From an uncultured Moraxella sp. (GTDB lineage Bacteria > Pseudomonadota > Gammaproteobacteria > Pseudomonadales > Moraxellaceae), in contig CALAPG010000132.1 in assembly GCA_937889485.1 (NCBI GenBank), positions 1-20,813 of the forward strand: 20,813 nucleotides of DNA. The letters are read 5' to 3'. The notes beneath the pieces were generated by a model. That model was not told the DNA's origin. It saw nothing but the letters and a program-made list of their open reading frames with translations, and made no database searches. Position numbers and translations under genes: made by a program. How positions within the stretch are numbered: position 1 is the stretch's first letter; each line of letters opens with the position of its first letter. Positions 1 through 7,944 of the stretch are shown one piece after another.

Positions 1-7
1 TAGCAAC

Positions 8-124
8 TCAGGTTGTTATGGGTCGCAAATATTTCCCCACCATAACTGCTAGGTTTGGTGGTGGGAGTATGTCAATGGTAATTTTTTCCACAGAATTGCC
101 AAGGTCAAAGTCGCCAAGGTTAGG
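8..124 (-). other. Open segment in frame after the stop of the giant gene
   Basis: Directly after the TGA stop of the giant gene (125-127, minus strand) the same frame stays open for 38 codons, ending at TGA at 8-10. The translation reads PNLGDFDLGNSVEK and continues to KYLRPITT. There is no ATG start with a ribosome site; the first possible start is GTG at 89-91. It could be an old C-terminal extension cut off by a new stop, or chance. The DNA contains GCCAAGGT twice, at 98-105 and 113-120. Confidence 0.2.
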
Positions 125-3100
125 TCAAAACTTTATCGATAATTCGGTGCCTTCTTGAGTGTGATAGAGGCTAATTGCATGGTCATGGGTCATGACGACC
201 AAGGGTAATTGCAAGAACTCAAAGCCGTTTTCTATGTCACAGTGCGCCCAATCACTGCTCAAAATACCGTTTGCCAAAGTGATAGAGCATCTTTCACCCG
301 TGATCACGGACTCAATATTGACCCGCTGCGTCATACGATTGACAAAGACACGCCAATGAAAAAACTGTAATTCGCTTGTCGCTTTTGTAATTAAGGATTT
401 AAAGGACGTCTGGCACGGCGTCAAGTCTGGCAGAATGGTGCTGGCAGCTTTGATGTCAGTGTTGTTGAGGGCATGAGGCTGGCTGTGTTGGGCAATCGAT
501 TGTGGGCTATCGTTGTGACTCACAATGGTGGTTTCTAGGGTTGAGGGTGTATCAAGGCGGTTTTGACAATCTGCGCTATGTGCGTCATCGTGGCAAGATT
601 GCGCCATAGGGTGAGTGGTCACGGCAGGTGGTGGGTTTTGGGCAGGCTGGTCTGCTGCCTCATCTGCTGCGTTATCAGCTACTTGTGGGTGGCTTGCTTG
701 TTGCGTGAGCGCTGCTTGGGCTAGTTGTTCATTTTCAAGGCATTCGCGTGTTAGGCGTTCGTTTTCAAGACGCTGCTGTTCTTTGATTTCTTTTAGGCGG
801 ATTGCGTCTTCAAGTCTGGCACGTTGCTGTGCTTGTTGTTCTTCTTCTTGCGCTATACGCTTGGCTTCAGCTTCTTGCTCTTTAAGTGCTTGGCGTTGTT
901 CTTGTTCAAGCCGCTGGATTTCTCGGTGTTCTTTGTCGGTTAGGGCTAAGATGAGCTTTACAAGCTGTTCAGGGGTTTTTAAAACGGGCAAGTTAGTTGC
1001 ATGAGGGTCAAATTCCGCTTTTTTTAATAATTTATCATAGTGTTTTTCAAATTTATGAATCAATGCCGTTAAGTCGTCGCTGGCAGGTGCGCAAGTGTCA
1101 GATGCGGTGAAATAGGCGGTGTCCAAACCATCGGCAATCAGTTGTTTGGCGCGGTCAATTAAGAAAGATAGGCGCTCTATGGCAAAGGTCATGAGCTTTT
1201 TGTCTTTATTAAAACTTGTGATGTTGGCGTAAAAAACCAAGGCATCTTTGGGACGATCGCTTTTTTCCAATAAATAGGCGAGGCTACGAACTGCAGGAAA
1301 ATCAATCGTCCATAATACATCATTAAAGGAGTCGTCTGTTTGTAGCGATAGGTTTTGACGAATAAGGGCAAATATTTTTTGAAGGGACGGCTGTTTGCTG
1401 TAGTGTTCAAAATCGGATACCGACACGGGGATATAAAAGGCGGGATTGAGATTTAAGGCATATAAAATGTCAATAATTTCATCGCTGGGTTTGGGCAGTT
1501 TGTCGCGTAATACGGTTTTTTGCACGTGGTTGGGGCCGCGCATCACTTTTTTGGTGGTAAATACTTGTGATAGTTTGCTCATCATGTCTTCAGCATCTTG
1601 TACGGGTACATAATGCTCAAGGCGTTCAATGACTTTGTCCCAATCACCTTGTAAACAGGCTTGCAGCGTGGTTAGTCGCTGTAGGCGTACCACAAAGTTT
1701 TCTGAGGTGTCAAATTGGCAGTATTGGTAGATTTTTTCTAAAATACTTTGGTCGTGGATTTGTGGTAATAACGCTAATAGCGCGGTTTCTAGTACGGCCT
1801 CTTCTTCTAGGTAGGGCAAAATTTTGTCCCAGTAACTTGCTTGTAAGTCGTTGAGTTCGTGGTTAGTTAACATGTTCATCAGTTCACCCAGTTTTCTTAA
1901 TTTTATCAGAATTAATAATTGCATTTGCCAATCGCTGCTGTGTTTTAGGCAATGCTCATAATAAATGTTTGGTAATGATAGTGTGTAGTCATGTGTGTCT
2001 AGTTGTTGCCATAGGGCAAATGCCCTTTGGGTATCGCCTTGGCGATAGTGGCTCATGGCAAGGACGGTCTGTGGTATCGCAATGCCACTTTTTTCTAAAT
2101 GTATCAGTTGACGGGTGATGGTATCCCAATGGGTGGTTGGCGGGGTTTCAAGTAGTTTTTGTAGTATTTTGTCAAATATAATCTGCCAATAGGCAGCATA
2201 TGGTGGTTGTTGGTATTGTTTGACATAGTGATTGGTTATCTGAATAAATGCATTGTCAAAAGGCAGTGCCAATGGTAACTCATGAATGAGTTGTATACCC
2301 ATAATGTTGTATTGAACAGCTTTGGTGAAGTAGTCTTGGTATTGCAAGATAACTTGCGCATTGTGTTGTTGCCACAAATAATCAAAGGTGAGCTGTTTTT
2401 GTGGGTCGGTGATTAGGTTGTCAAAATAATCTTGATAATCTTGGGTTAACTGGCAACTTTTGAGCAATAAAGCAAAATATTGTGGGTATTCAAACCGTTG
2501 GTAATGCTGTATGGCGATGTCCAATAGTTTTTCGTGGTCACCGCTCTCAAGGGCTTGTTGTCGCTGCTCAATAAACTGTGCAGTCTGCTCTTGGTAGTGG
2601 GGGTTAATATCGTCAAGCGTCGCGGTTTGAACGGCGTTTACACCAAGCACTGGGCAAAATAGGGTTTGCCAAAGTGGTAATTCTTCGGGTCTTGCCAAAA
2701 TAAAAATTTGTTTTAATCCCTGATTAGCCGCCACGTTCACCGCGTTTAACAGGTTGTTTAGCTGATAACGCTTTTCAACCCCCAAAAAAGCAAAATCTTT
2801 GCTGTCTTGGTGAAAATAAGCAAAATCTGGGTGAGTAAAACCCACCAACGCCACACGGTAGTGTTTGGTGGGTAACTGGGTTAGGCTATAACAGGCTCTT
2901 TCTATTTGTGATACATCGGCATACTGAAACCACTGCCCCAGCATTTTTGGGTTTTTTAACGCTTTTTTGCTGTCTCGGCTATCGCTATTGACTACCAAGG
3001 CTATTTTGTGGTTGAGCAATAATGCCTGCGTCAAAGCAGTATCGGTGATATCAACAAACAGTAGCTGGTTTTCAATGAGTACGGTGGCTTTGGTAATAGT

Positions 3101-4891
3101 GCTGTCAAATGATATGAGGTTGGTTTTACTACGTTGGCTTTGTAGGGCGTAATTGGTTGTGGTGACAAAGTCTGCTAGGTGGTAATCAATGTGCTGGGTT
3201 TGGAGCTGTTCATCCTCGCTTTGGCTACGATATAAGCGATAGAGTAGGCTATTTAATTCATTGTGCCAGTGGTAGAGTGATTGGAACAGGTTGGCAGTGC
3301 CGTTGCCCATCAACACAAGGGGCGCTTGCACAAATAAGTTAGGACGTTCCCACCACTCACTACAGCGTAGCATCACTTGAATTGCCAGTTTTGAATACTG
3401 CTCGGCATTGTCTACCAAAACGCAGGCGTATCTCTGTGGGAAGTCGGCTTGGCAATTGACGTTGGACAATAGGTCATGTAAATCCCAGTAACCGTCTTCT
3501 TGTAAGGGCTGGTACCAATTGAGCCAAACTTCTTCATAAACCTGTTGGTATTGTTCAGGCGTTAACCTTGAATAACTGGTGAGACCCGCGGCAAAGGCTT
3601 TGCCTTCCCCCAAGATACCTTGCTCGCCTTTAATGAGGTGTTGCAATATCCACCACGCCAAGTCCACAGGAATGTGGGCAAGTTTATGGTTTTTAATAAA
3701 TGGCGCTTTTTCCCATAGTTTGCCAAACTTGTGACGGTCAATAAATAAGTCTTTGTCAAGGCAGCATGCCTCAGATGCCGCAAGCTTATAAGCCAATTCT
3801 GATAAGTCCATACAGCACGCGTCAATTTTTTTGATTAGCGCAGTGATGTCAAGCTGCAGCGTGTGGTTGTGATTGAACTGGTAGAGTAAATAATTGGCAA
3901 TCGCCGTACGTAATGCCAGTTTTTCATGGGGCTCACAGACAAACAACACGGGTAACACACCTTGGTGAGTGTCAGGCAGTTGTAATAAATAGTGAGCGGT
4001 TAAAATGGCAAGTATGCTCGTTTTGCCGTGAAGGGCAGGGGCATTTACCAATAAAGGAAAACTTGCGTTATGCTCAAAAATTTGATGACCAACCGTTTGT
4101 TGAAAACCATTGAGGCACAACGGCAACGTGTTATTTTGCTGGACGAGCCAGCTGTCTTGATCAAATACCGTATCTGGGGGCAAATAACGGGTAAAAGCGT
4201 CAGCACGCTTGTCGGGCGTTTGGCTTAGGCGCAGCGGTGCTAGCTGAAATTGTAAGGGCACCCCCGCTATCTCAAAACATGGTGAGTTTGAGCTATCAAG
4301 CGCATGTTGAATATGACAATACGTTGTTTGTAGTTGCTGAGCCGTCAAAAATGGACGCAACCCATGATGCCAGCTTAAATCTTCTTGATAGTAATCGCCA
4401 TGTGCCGCTCGCGGGCTTAGTTGTAGCAAATTGGTCTTTGCTTGAATAAAGTAGAGTAAACTATCACTTTGATTGATTCTTGCCGATGCAGCCGATGCAG
4501 ATGGGTGGCTGGGTTTTGCAAGGGTAATAATGCGTTCAATATTGTTAGCGATTTCTGTGTCTAAATGTTGTTGGTTATAAAAAAAGTCGCCGTGTTCATC
4601 TGCTTGATGAAACAACATTTTATATTCATCATCTCCTCGCAAAAATAGTCGAAAAAAAACCACTATTTGGTAAGACTGTTTGCCAAAAGATACCTCAATC
4701 ATTTTGGCTAATAACCGATAGCGGTAGCAAATGCCTTTTCGAACATAATAAGGATGTTGAAATATCTCAAAGAGCTTAACAAAATCTTGGCGGCTGCCGT
4801 CTTTTATCCAACTTGCCAATTCTTCAACTTTTTGTTCGATTTGATACAGTTTTGCTTGTTGTTGACAAGTCTGTGAAATATAAACGTACAT
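125..4891 (-). CDS. Giant degenerate UvrD/SF1 helicase-like protein with helical middle and coiled coil
   Basis: About 1,588 aa, probably cytosolic (no signal peptide or membrane segment seen). Residue numbers below count from a GTG at 4897. Residues 1-110 have a RelE-like look. A P-loop is visible at about 286-293 (APALHGKT). A Walker-B-like strand near 493-502 reads VLVDNAEQYS where UvrD proteins have VDEAQDLS, so the catalytic Glu is replaced by Asn. The order then continues in UvrD fashion: VLMGNGTANLF near 528 (for GDxxQxIY), and LLNAVNVAANQGLKQIFILA near 715-734 (for LLYVALTRAR), without the Arg finger. Residues ~770-1300 look like helical (TPR-like) repeats. Residues ~1320-1400 are an E/Q/R-rich coiled coil, followed by a low-complexity linker to ~1490 and a small C-terminal domain (~1505-1590). 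ATG at 4889-4891 is preferred to GTG at 4895-4897, because GAG lies 5 nt before the ATG and nothing better lies before the GTG. The family match comes from motif order, not a search. It is probably a non-hydrolysing ATP binder or scaffold; no function is assigned. Confidence 0.75.
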   Translation of the reverse strand: MYVYISQTCQQQAKLYQIEQKVEELASWIKDGSRQDFVKLFEIFQHPYYVRKGICYRYRLLAKMIEVSFGKQSYQIVVFFRLFLRGDDEYKMLFHQADEHGDFFYNQQHLDTEIANNIERIITLAKPSHPSASAASARINQSDSLLYFIQAKTNLLQLSPRAAHGDYYQEDLSWHHGLRPFLTAQQLQTTYCHIQHALDSSNSPCFEIAGVPLQFQLAPLRLSQTPDKRADAFTRYLPPDTVFDQDSWLVQQNNTLPLCLNGFQQTVGHQIFEHNASFPLLVNAPALHGKTSILAILTAHYLLQLPDTHQGVLPVLFVCEPHEKLALRTAIANYLLYQFNHNHTLQLDITALIKKIDACCMDLSELAYKLAASEACCLDKDLFIDRHKFGKLWEKAPFIKNHKLAHIPVDLAWWILQHLIKGEQGILGEGKAFAAGLTSYSRLTPEQYQQVYEEVWLNWYQPLQEDGYWDLHDLLSNVNCQADFPQRYACVLVDNAEQYSKLAIQVMLRCSEWWERPNLFVQAPLVLMGNGTANLFQSLYHWHNELNSLLYRLYRSQSEDEQLQTQHIDYHLADFVTTTNYALQSQRSKTNLISFDSTITKATVLIENQLLFVDITDTALTQALLLNHKIALVVNSDSRDSKKALKNPKMLGQWFQYADVSQIERACYSLTQLPTKHYRVALVGFTHPDFAYFHQDSKDFAFLGVEKRYQLNNLLNAVNVAANQGLKQIFILARPEELPLWQTLFCPVLGVNAVQTATLDDINPHYQEQTAQFIEQRQQALESGDHEKLLDIAIQHYQRFEYPQYFALLLKSCQLTQDYQDYFDNLITDPQKQLTFDYLWQQHNAQVILQYQDYFTKAVQYNIMGIQLIHELPLALPFDNAFIQITNHYVKQYQQPPYAAYWQIIFDKILQKLLETPPTTHWDTITRQLIHLEKSGIAIPQTVLAMSHYRQGDTQRAFALWQQLDTHDYTLSLPNIYYEHCLKHSSDWQMQLLILIKLRKLGELMNMLTNHELNDLQASYWDKILPYLEEEAVLETALLALLPQIHDQSILEKIYQYCQFDTSENFVVRLQRLTTLQACLQGDWDKVIERLEHYVPVQDAEDMMSKLSQVFTTKKVMRGPNHVQKTVLRDKLPKPSDEIIDILYALNLNPAFYIPVSVSDFEHYSKQPSLQKIFALIRQNLSLQTDDSFNDVLWTIDFPAVRSLAYLLEKSDRPKDALVFYANITSFNKDKKLMTFAIERLSFLIDRAKQLIADGLDTAYFTASDTCAPASDDLTALIHKFEKHYDKLLKKAEFDPHATNLPVLKTPEQLVKLILALTDKEHREIQRLEQEQRQALKEQEAEAKRIAQEEEQQAQQRARLEDAIRLKEIKEQQRLENERLTRECLENEQLAQAALTQQASHPQVADNAADEAADQPAQNPPPAVTTHPMAQSCHDDAHSADCQNRLDTPSTLETTIVSHNDSPQSIAQHSQPHALNNTDIKAASTILPDLTPCQTSFKSLITKATSELQFFHWRVFVNRMTQRVNIESVITGERCSITLANGILSSDWAHCDIENGFEFLQLPLVVMTHDHAISLYHTQEGTELSIKF

Positions 4892-5255
4892 AGCCACTCA
4901 ATTTTTTTAGGCAAAAACACATTTTTCTGCCAATTTCATAAAACAAACTATAGCAGAAAATATTTAATTATAGTCGATTTTTGTATAAAATAAAGTGGAT
5001 AAATACGCCTGTATGATCGCTTTCACCTTGCCAAAAAATCAAAAAACATTGGGGCAACACAAAGGTAGGTGAATGGTAGGTAGAGAAAGCAAAAACAGTT
5101 GTCTAAAATCAACGGATAGTAAGGTAAACAGCTCTAGGCTTGCGATCACTAACGATGACTTGATGGGCAATAATACGCTCGCGTAGTAACGTAAGTGGAC
5201 GTAGGCGGCCATTACTATCACTTTCTTACTTTAACCGATTAAAAGGAATTTAATC
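4892..5255. promoter_or_regulatory. Divergent intergenic region of the giant gene and the alcohol dehydrogenase
   Basis: This 364-bp gap separates two divergent genes and must hold both promoters. The left part is A/T-rich, with a TATAAA at 4984-4989 that could be a -10 element for the rightward gene, but no convincing -35 is seen. The middle holds two GGTAGGT copies (separate entry). A 60-codon leftward reading frame at 5039-5221 is hydrophobic but has no recognisable features, and I do not call it a gene. Confidence 0.4.
5064..5081 (+). repeat. GGTAGGT direct repeat, candidate regulator site
   Basis: GGTAGGT occurs at 5064-5070 and 5075-5081, 11 bp apart start to start, which puts both copies on about the same helix face. 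The same word is found on the minus strand at 7853-7859, upstream of the aldehyde dehydrogenase gene. A role as binding site for the GAF regulator encoded between the two enzymes is inference. Confidence 0.3.
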
Positions 5256-6428
5256 ATGGCGTACAAACAAATCTCCGATCAAACCAGTGGTTTTTTTATT
5301 CCCTGTGTGTCGCTATTTGGGCCTGGCTGTGTCAAAGAAGTAGGTCTTAAAGCCAAAGACTTGGGTGGCAAAAAAGCGCTAATTGTGACCGACCAAGGGC
5401 TCAATAAAGCGGGTGTGCCCACTATCATCATCAATCACCTTAACGCGCAAAGTATTGAAAGCTTTGTATTTGCAGGTGCTGAACCCAATCCAACTGACAA
5501 AAACGTGCATGATGGCGTCAAAGCCTATGAAGACAATGGTTGTGATTTTATCATCTCATTAGGGGGTGGCTCATCACATGACTGTGCAAAAGGCATTGGT
5601 CTTGTCACAGCAGGCGGCGGTCATATCCGTGATTATGAAGGCATTGATAAAAGCAAAGTTCCCATGACACCGCTGATTGCCATCAACACAACCGCAGGCA
5701 CCGCCTCTGAAATGACGCGTTTTTGTATCATTACCAATACCGATACGCATGTCAAAATGGCGATTGTAGATTGGCGCTGTACCCCGTTAATAGCCATTGA
5801 TGACCCGCGCCTCATGACTGCCAAACCTGCCTCATTGACTGCTGCCACAGGTATGGATGCGTTGACCCATGCCGTTGAAGCCTATGTTTCCACCGCCGCT
5901 AACCCAATCACTGATGCTTGCGCCGAAAAAGCCATCCGCATGATACAACAATGGCTGCGCCAAGCCGTTGCCAATGGTGACAACATTGAAGCACGCGAGG
6001 CCATGAGTTATGCCCAATACTTGGCAGGCATGGCGTTTAATAATGCTTCGCTGGGCTATGTGCACGCGATGGCGCACCAATTGGGTGGTTTTTACAACCT
6101 ACCTCATGGCGTCTGTAATGCCATTTTATTGCCGCACGTCTGTGAGTTTAACCTGATCTCAACCCCTGAGCGCTATGCCGATATCGCCCAATTTATGGGT
6201 ATCAACACCCAAGGTATGACCCGTGAGCAAGCAGGCAAAGCAGGTATTGATGCCATTCGCGAACTATCACAGTCGATCGGCATTCCTGCAGGACTTGCCG
6301 AGCTTGGGGTAAAACCTGAAGACCATGCGGTTATGGCAACCAACGCACAAAACGATGCGTGCATGTTAACCAACCCCCGCAAGGCAAACCACGAACAAGT
6401 GGTTGCTATCTTCAAAGCTGCCATGTGA
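5256..6428 (+). CDS. Iron-dependent (group III) alcohol dehydrogenase
   Basis: A 390-aa cytosolic enzyme of the Fe-ADH family (YiaY / Zymomonas AdhB type), which reversibly oxidises a primary alcohol to the aldehyde with NAD+. The length is normal (family about 380-390). Visible: the NAD-binding segment GGGSSHD at ~103-109; metal ligands Asp201 and His205 in GMDALTHAVEAY, His270 in GYVHAMAHQLGG and His284 in NLPHG; and the conserved His274. The spacing of the four ligands equals that of Zymomonas ADH2 with a +7 offset. The start is ATG 5256 with AAAAGGA at 5241-5247, 8 nt before it. It lies beside an aldehyde dehydrogenase and a GAF regulator, which suggests a two-step alcohol oxidation. The physiological substrate (ethanol or a longer alcohol) cannot be read from the sequence. 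Confidence 0.95.
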   Translation: MAYKQISDQTSGFFIPCVSLFGPGCVKEVGLKAKDLGGKKALIVTDQGLNKAGVPTIIINHLNAQSIESFVFAGAEPNPTDKNVHDGVKAYEDNGCDFIISLGGGSSHDCAKGIGLVTAGGGHIRDYEGIDKSKVPMTPLIAINTTAGTASEMTRFCIITNTDTHVKMAIVDWRCTPLIAIDDPRLMTAKPASLTAATGMDALTHAVEAYVSTAANPITDACAEKAIRMIQQWLRQAVANGDNIEAREAMSYAQYLAGMAFNNASLGYVHAMAHQLGGFYNLPHGVCNAILLPHVCEFNLISTPERYADIAQFMGINTQGMTREQAGKAGIDAIRELSQSIGIPAGLAELGVKPEDHAVMATNAQNDACMLTNPRKANHEQVVAIFKAAM

Positions 6429-6466
6429 TTTTTTGGCAAAACCTCGCAGTCTTACAAAAAATCAAT

Positions 6467-6498
6467 AAAAAAGGGGCGGTAATATCCGTCCCTTTTTT
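6467..6498. terminator. Bidirectional rho-independent terminator
   Basis: An A6-GGGG-CGG arm pairs with CCG-TCCC-T6 around an A/T-rich loop (one mismatch inside the G/C run). A T-run follows the stem on both strands, so it can end both the alcohol dehydrogenase transcript (+) and the convergent regulator transcript (-). Confidence 0.85.
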
Positions 6499-6560
6499 AT
6501 TGGTGGGTTGTGACTATGTGTGTTTTTTGTGGCTAATTTTTCGCACTCAAAGCCCTACAA

Positions 6561-7742
6561 TCATTTGGTATCAGGCACTACATCAGATAAATGTTGATGA
6601 ATAGATGCATTATTTGGTATTAATTCGATCAACCGATCCACTGCATCAATGGCATCAGGATAATTAGATAGATGTTGAAGTAACAAATCAATCTGGTCAG
6701 AATGATAAATAGCTTGACTCAAACGCGCCTCTAGACAATGGCGCCAAGTGCATAAAAAAGGGCTTTCGGTCTTGCCAAAAAACATACCCACATAGCTGGT
6801 AATAGCCGCTTCCAAATACCCTGCATTAAGCGCTTGCTCTACCCTCAAAAAATCACCATCTACTGGCATTAATAAACGATAAGGGCGCGAACCTACCAAG
6901 CCTGTCAAGGTATCACGCAGTTGCGACATTTCAGCTTTTAACGTGCCTTGCGACACTTTGCGCTCACCGTAGATTGCCTGATGCAAACAATCCAAACTCA
7001 TCCCTTGTGGGCACAAGGCTAGCACAGCAAGTATCTCAACTTGACGCGGTGATAAGCGCAAAGGATTACCATCAAATATCACTTGGGGGGTATGAAACCC
7101 TTGAATATAAATATGATGGCGTCGGCATGCTTGCAAGGCATTTTGTAGAATACTGGCACAGCGCTCAGCAGCAAAAACCCCAAACTGGTTATGATTTTGC
7201 CAGGTCGTGGACAAATCAAGCACCCCAACCACTTGCTTGGTATCAGGCTCAATAATAGGCGTGGCATAGCACACCCAATCATGCACAGACGCCATATAAT
7301 GTTCATTAGAAAAAACACACGTGGATTGTTGGGTTTTGAGTGACAAAGCCAGCGCGTTGGTACCTACTTGGGTTTCACCCCAATACCCGCCTGCCACAAA
7401 ATTGACGTCCTCGGCAGCTTTTTGCATACGCTTACTGGTCGTGGTCCAAATAATAGTGCTACCAATATCCGCCACTGCCATCACCATAGAGGACTGCAAA
7501 GTAATATGCTGCAGTTGGTCTTGGCAATATGCCAACGCCTTTTTTAAATAAAAAGATTGTTCACTACTCACTGGGTTGAGGGGAGCTTGCTTGCGCCCAA
7601 GAGGAATCTTAGCACCGTCGGAGCGCCGCCAAGATTGCACAATGCTTTGTCTAATTTGGTCGGCCTCGTTGGCAGATAGCGTAACGTGGCAACGTGATTG
7701 ATCAATATGGCGTCTTTGTTCTAATAATTTATTTTTATCCAT
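6561..7742 (-). CDS. GAF-domain transcriptional regulator (AcoR-like N-terminus, no sigma-54 domain)
   Basis: A 393-aa protein. The first ~40 residues contain IRQSIVQSWRRS, typical of the start of AcoR-type regulators. A GAF sensor domain covers about 75-200, with the characteristic WGETQVGTNA (~121-130) and NEHYMASVHDWVCYATPI (~146-163). There is no AAA+ sigma-54-interacting domain. Instead, residues ~220-300 look like a winged-helix DNA-binding domain (LSPRQVEILAVLALCP then TLKAEMSQLRDTL), followed by a helical tail that includes EARLSQAIYHSDQIDLLLQHL. The start is ATG 7742 with an AGGA about 11 nt upstream. It is transcribed against both flanking enzyme genes, and probably senses an alcohol, aldehyde or related ligand and controls those genes; the ligand is unknown. 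Regulators of this shape next to ExaC-like aldehyde dehydrogenases are known in other bacteria (family knowledge, not searched). Confidence 0.85.
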   Translation of the reverse strand: MDKNKLLEQRRHIDQSRCHVTLSANEADQIRQSIVQSWRRSDGAKIPLGRKQAPLNPVSSEQSFYLKKALAYCQDQLQHITLQSSMVMAVADIGSTIIWTTTSKRMQKAAEDVNFVAGGYWGETQVGTNALALSLKTQQSTCVFSNEHYMASVHDWVCYATPIIEPDTKQVVGVLDLSTTWQNHNQFGVFAAERCASILQNALQACRRHHIYIQGFHTPQVIFDGNPLRLSPRQVEILAVLALCPQGMSLDCLHQAIYGERKVSQGTLKAEMSQLRDTLTGLVGSRPYRLLMPVDGDFLRVEQALNAGYLEAAITSYVGMFFGKTESPFLCTWRHCLEARLSQAIYHSDQIDLLLQHLSNYPDAIDAVDRLIELIPNNASIHQHLSDVVPDTK

Positions 7743-7852
7743 GATTTAGTGCATCCTACTTCATCTAACCCATCCATGGTTTGTAAAATAAGCCATCTTC
7801 AATATTAGCGGTTTCACACCTTATTGTAAAGCGGTCCAAACACCAACCTTTT

Positions 7853-7860
7853 ACCTACCT
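7853..7860 (-). promoter_or_regulatory. GGTAGGT motif upstream of the aldehyde dehydrogenase gene
   Basis: On the plus strand ACCTACCT lies about 85 bp before the aldehyde dehydrogenase start. On the minus strand this is AGGTAGGT, the same word found twice upstream of the alcohol dehydrogenase gene. The 202-bp gap must also hold the promoters of both divergent genes. I saw no consensus sigma-70 or sigma-54 (GG-N10-GC) promoter in it. Confidence 0.25.
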
Positions 7861-7944
7861 AACTCATATTAAGATGACTGTGCGACACCCCCGAGCCGCA
7901 TGAAGCGGTGAATAAAACGATTAACTGATAAAAGGACATATCAT

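Noticed and set aside
615..1004. A 129-codon plus-strand Ser/Cys/Ala-rich frame inside the giant gene
   Set aside because: It is the antisense shadow of the coiled-coil and linker codons of the giant gene.
4895..4897. GTG start of the giant protein two codons upstream of the ATG
   Set aside because: No ribosome site before the GTG, while GAG lies 5 nt before the ATG; the difference is only two residues.
5039..5221. A 60-codon hydrophobic reading frame on the minus strand in the gap before the alcohol dehydrogenase
   Set aside because: No clear ribosome site, no recognisable family, and it lies in a region that must hold promoters; probably chance.
7743..7944. Sigma-54 promoter for the aldehyde dehydrogenase, expected if the regulator were a true AcoR
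   Set aside because: No GG-N10-GC element was found, and the regulator lacks the AAA+ domain.
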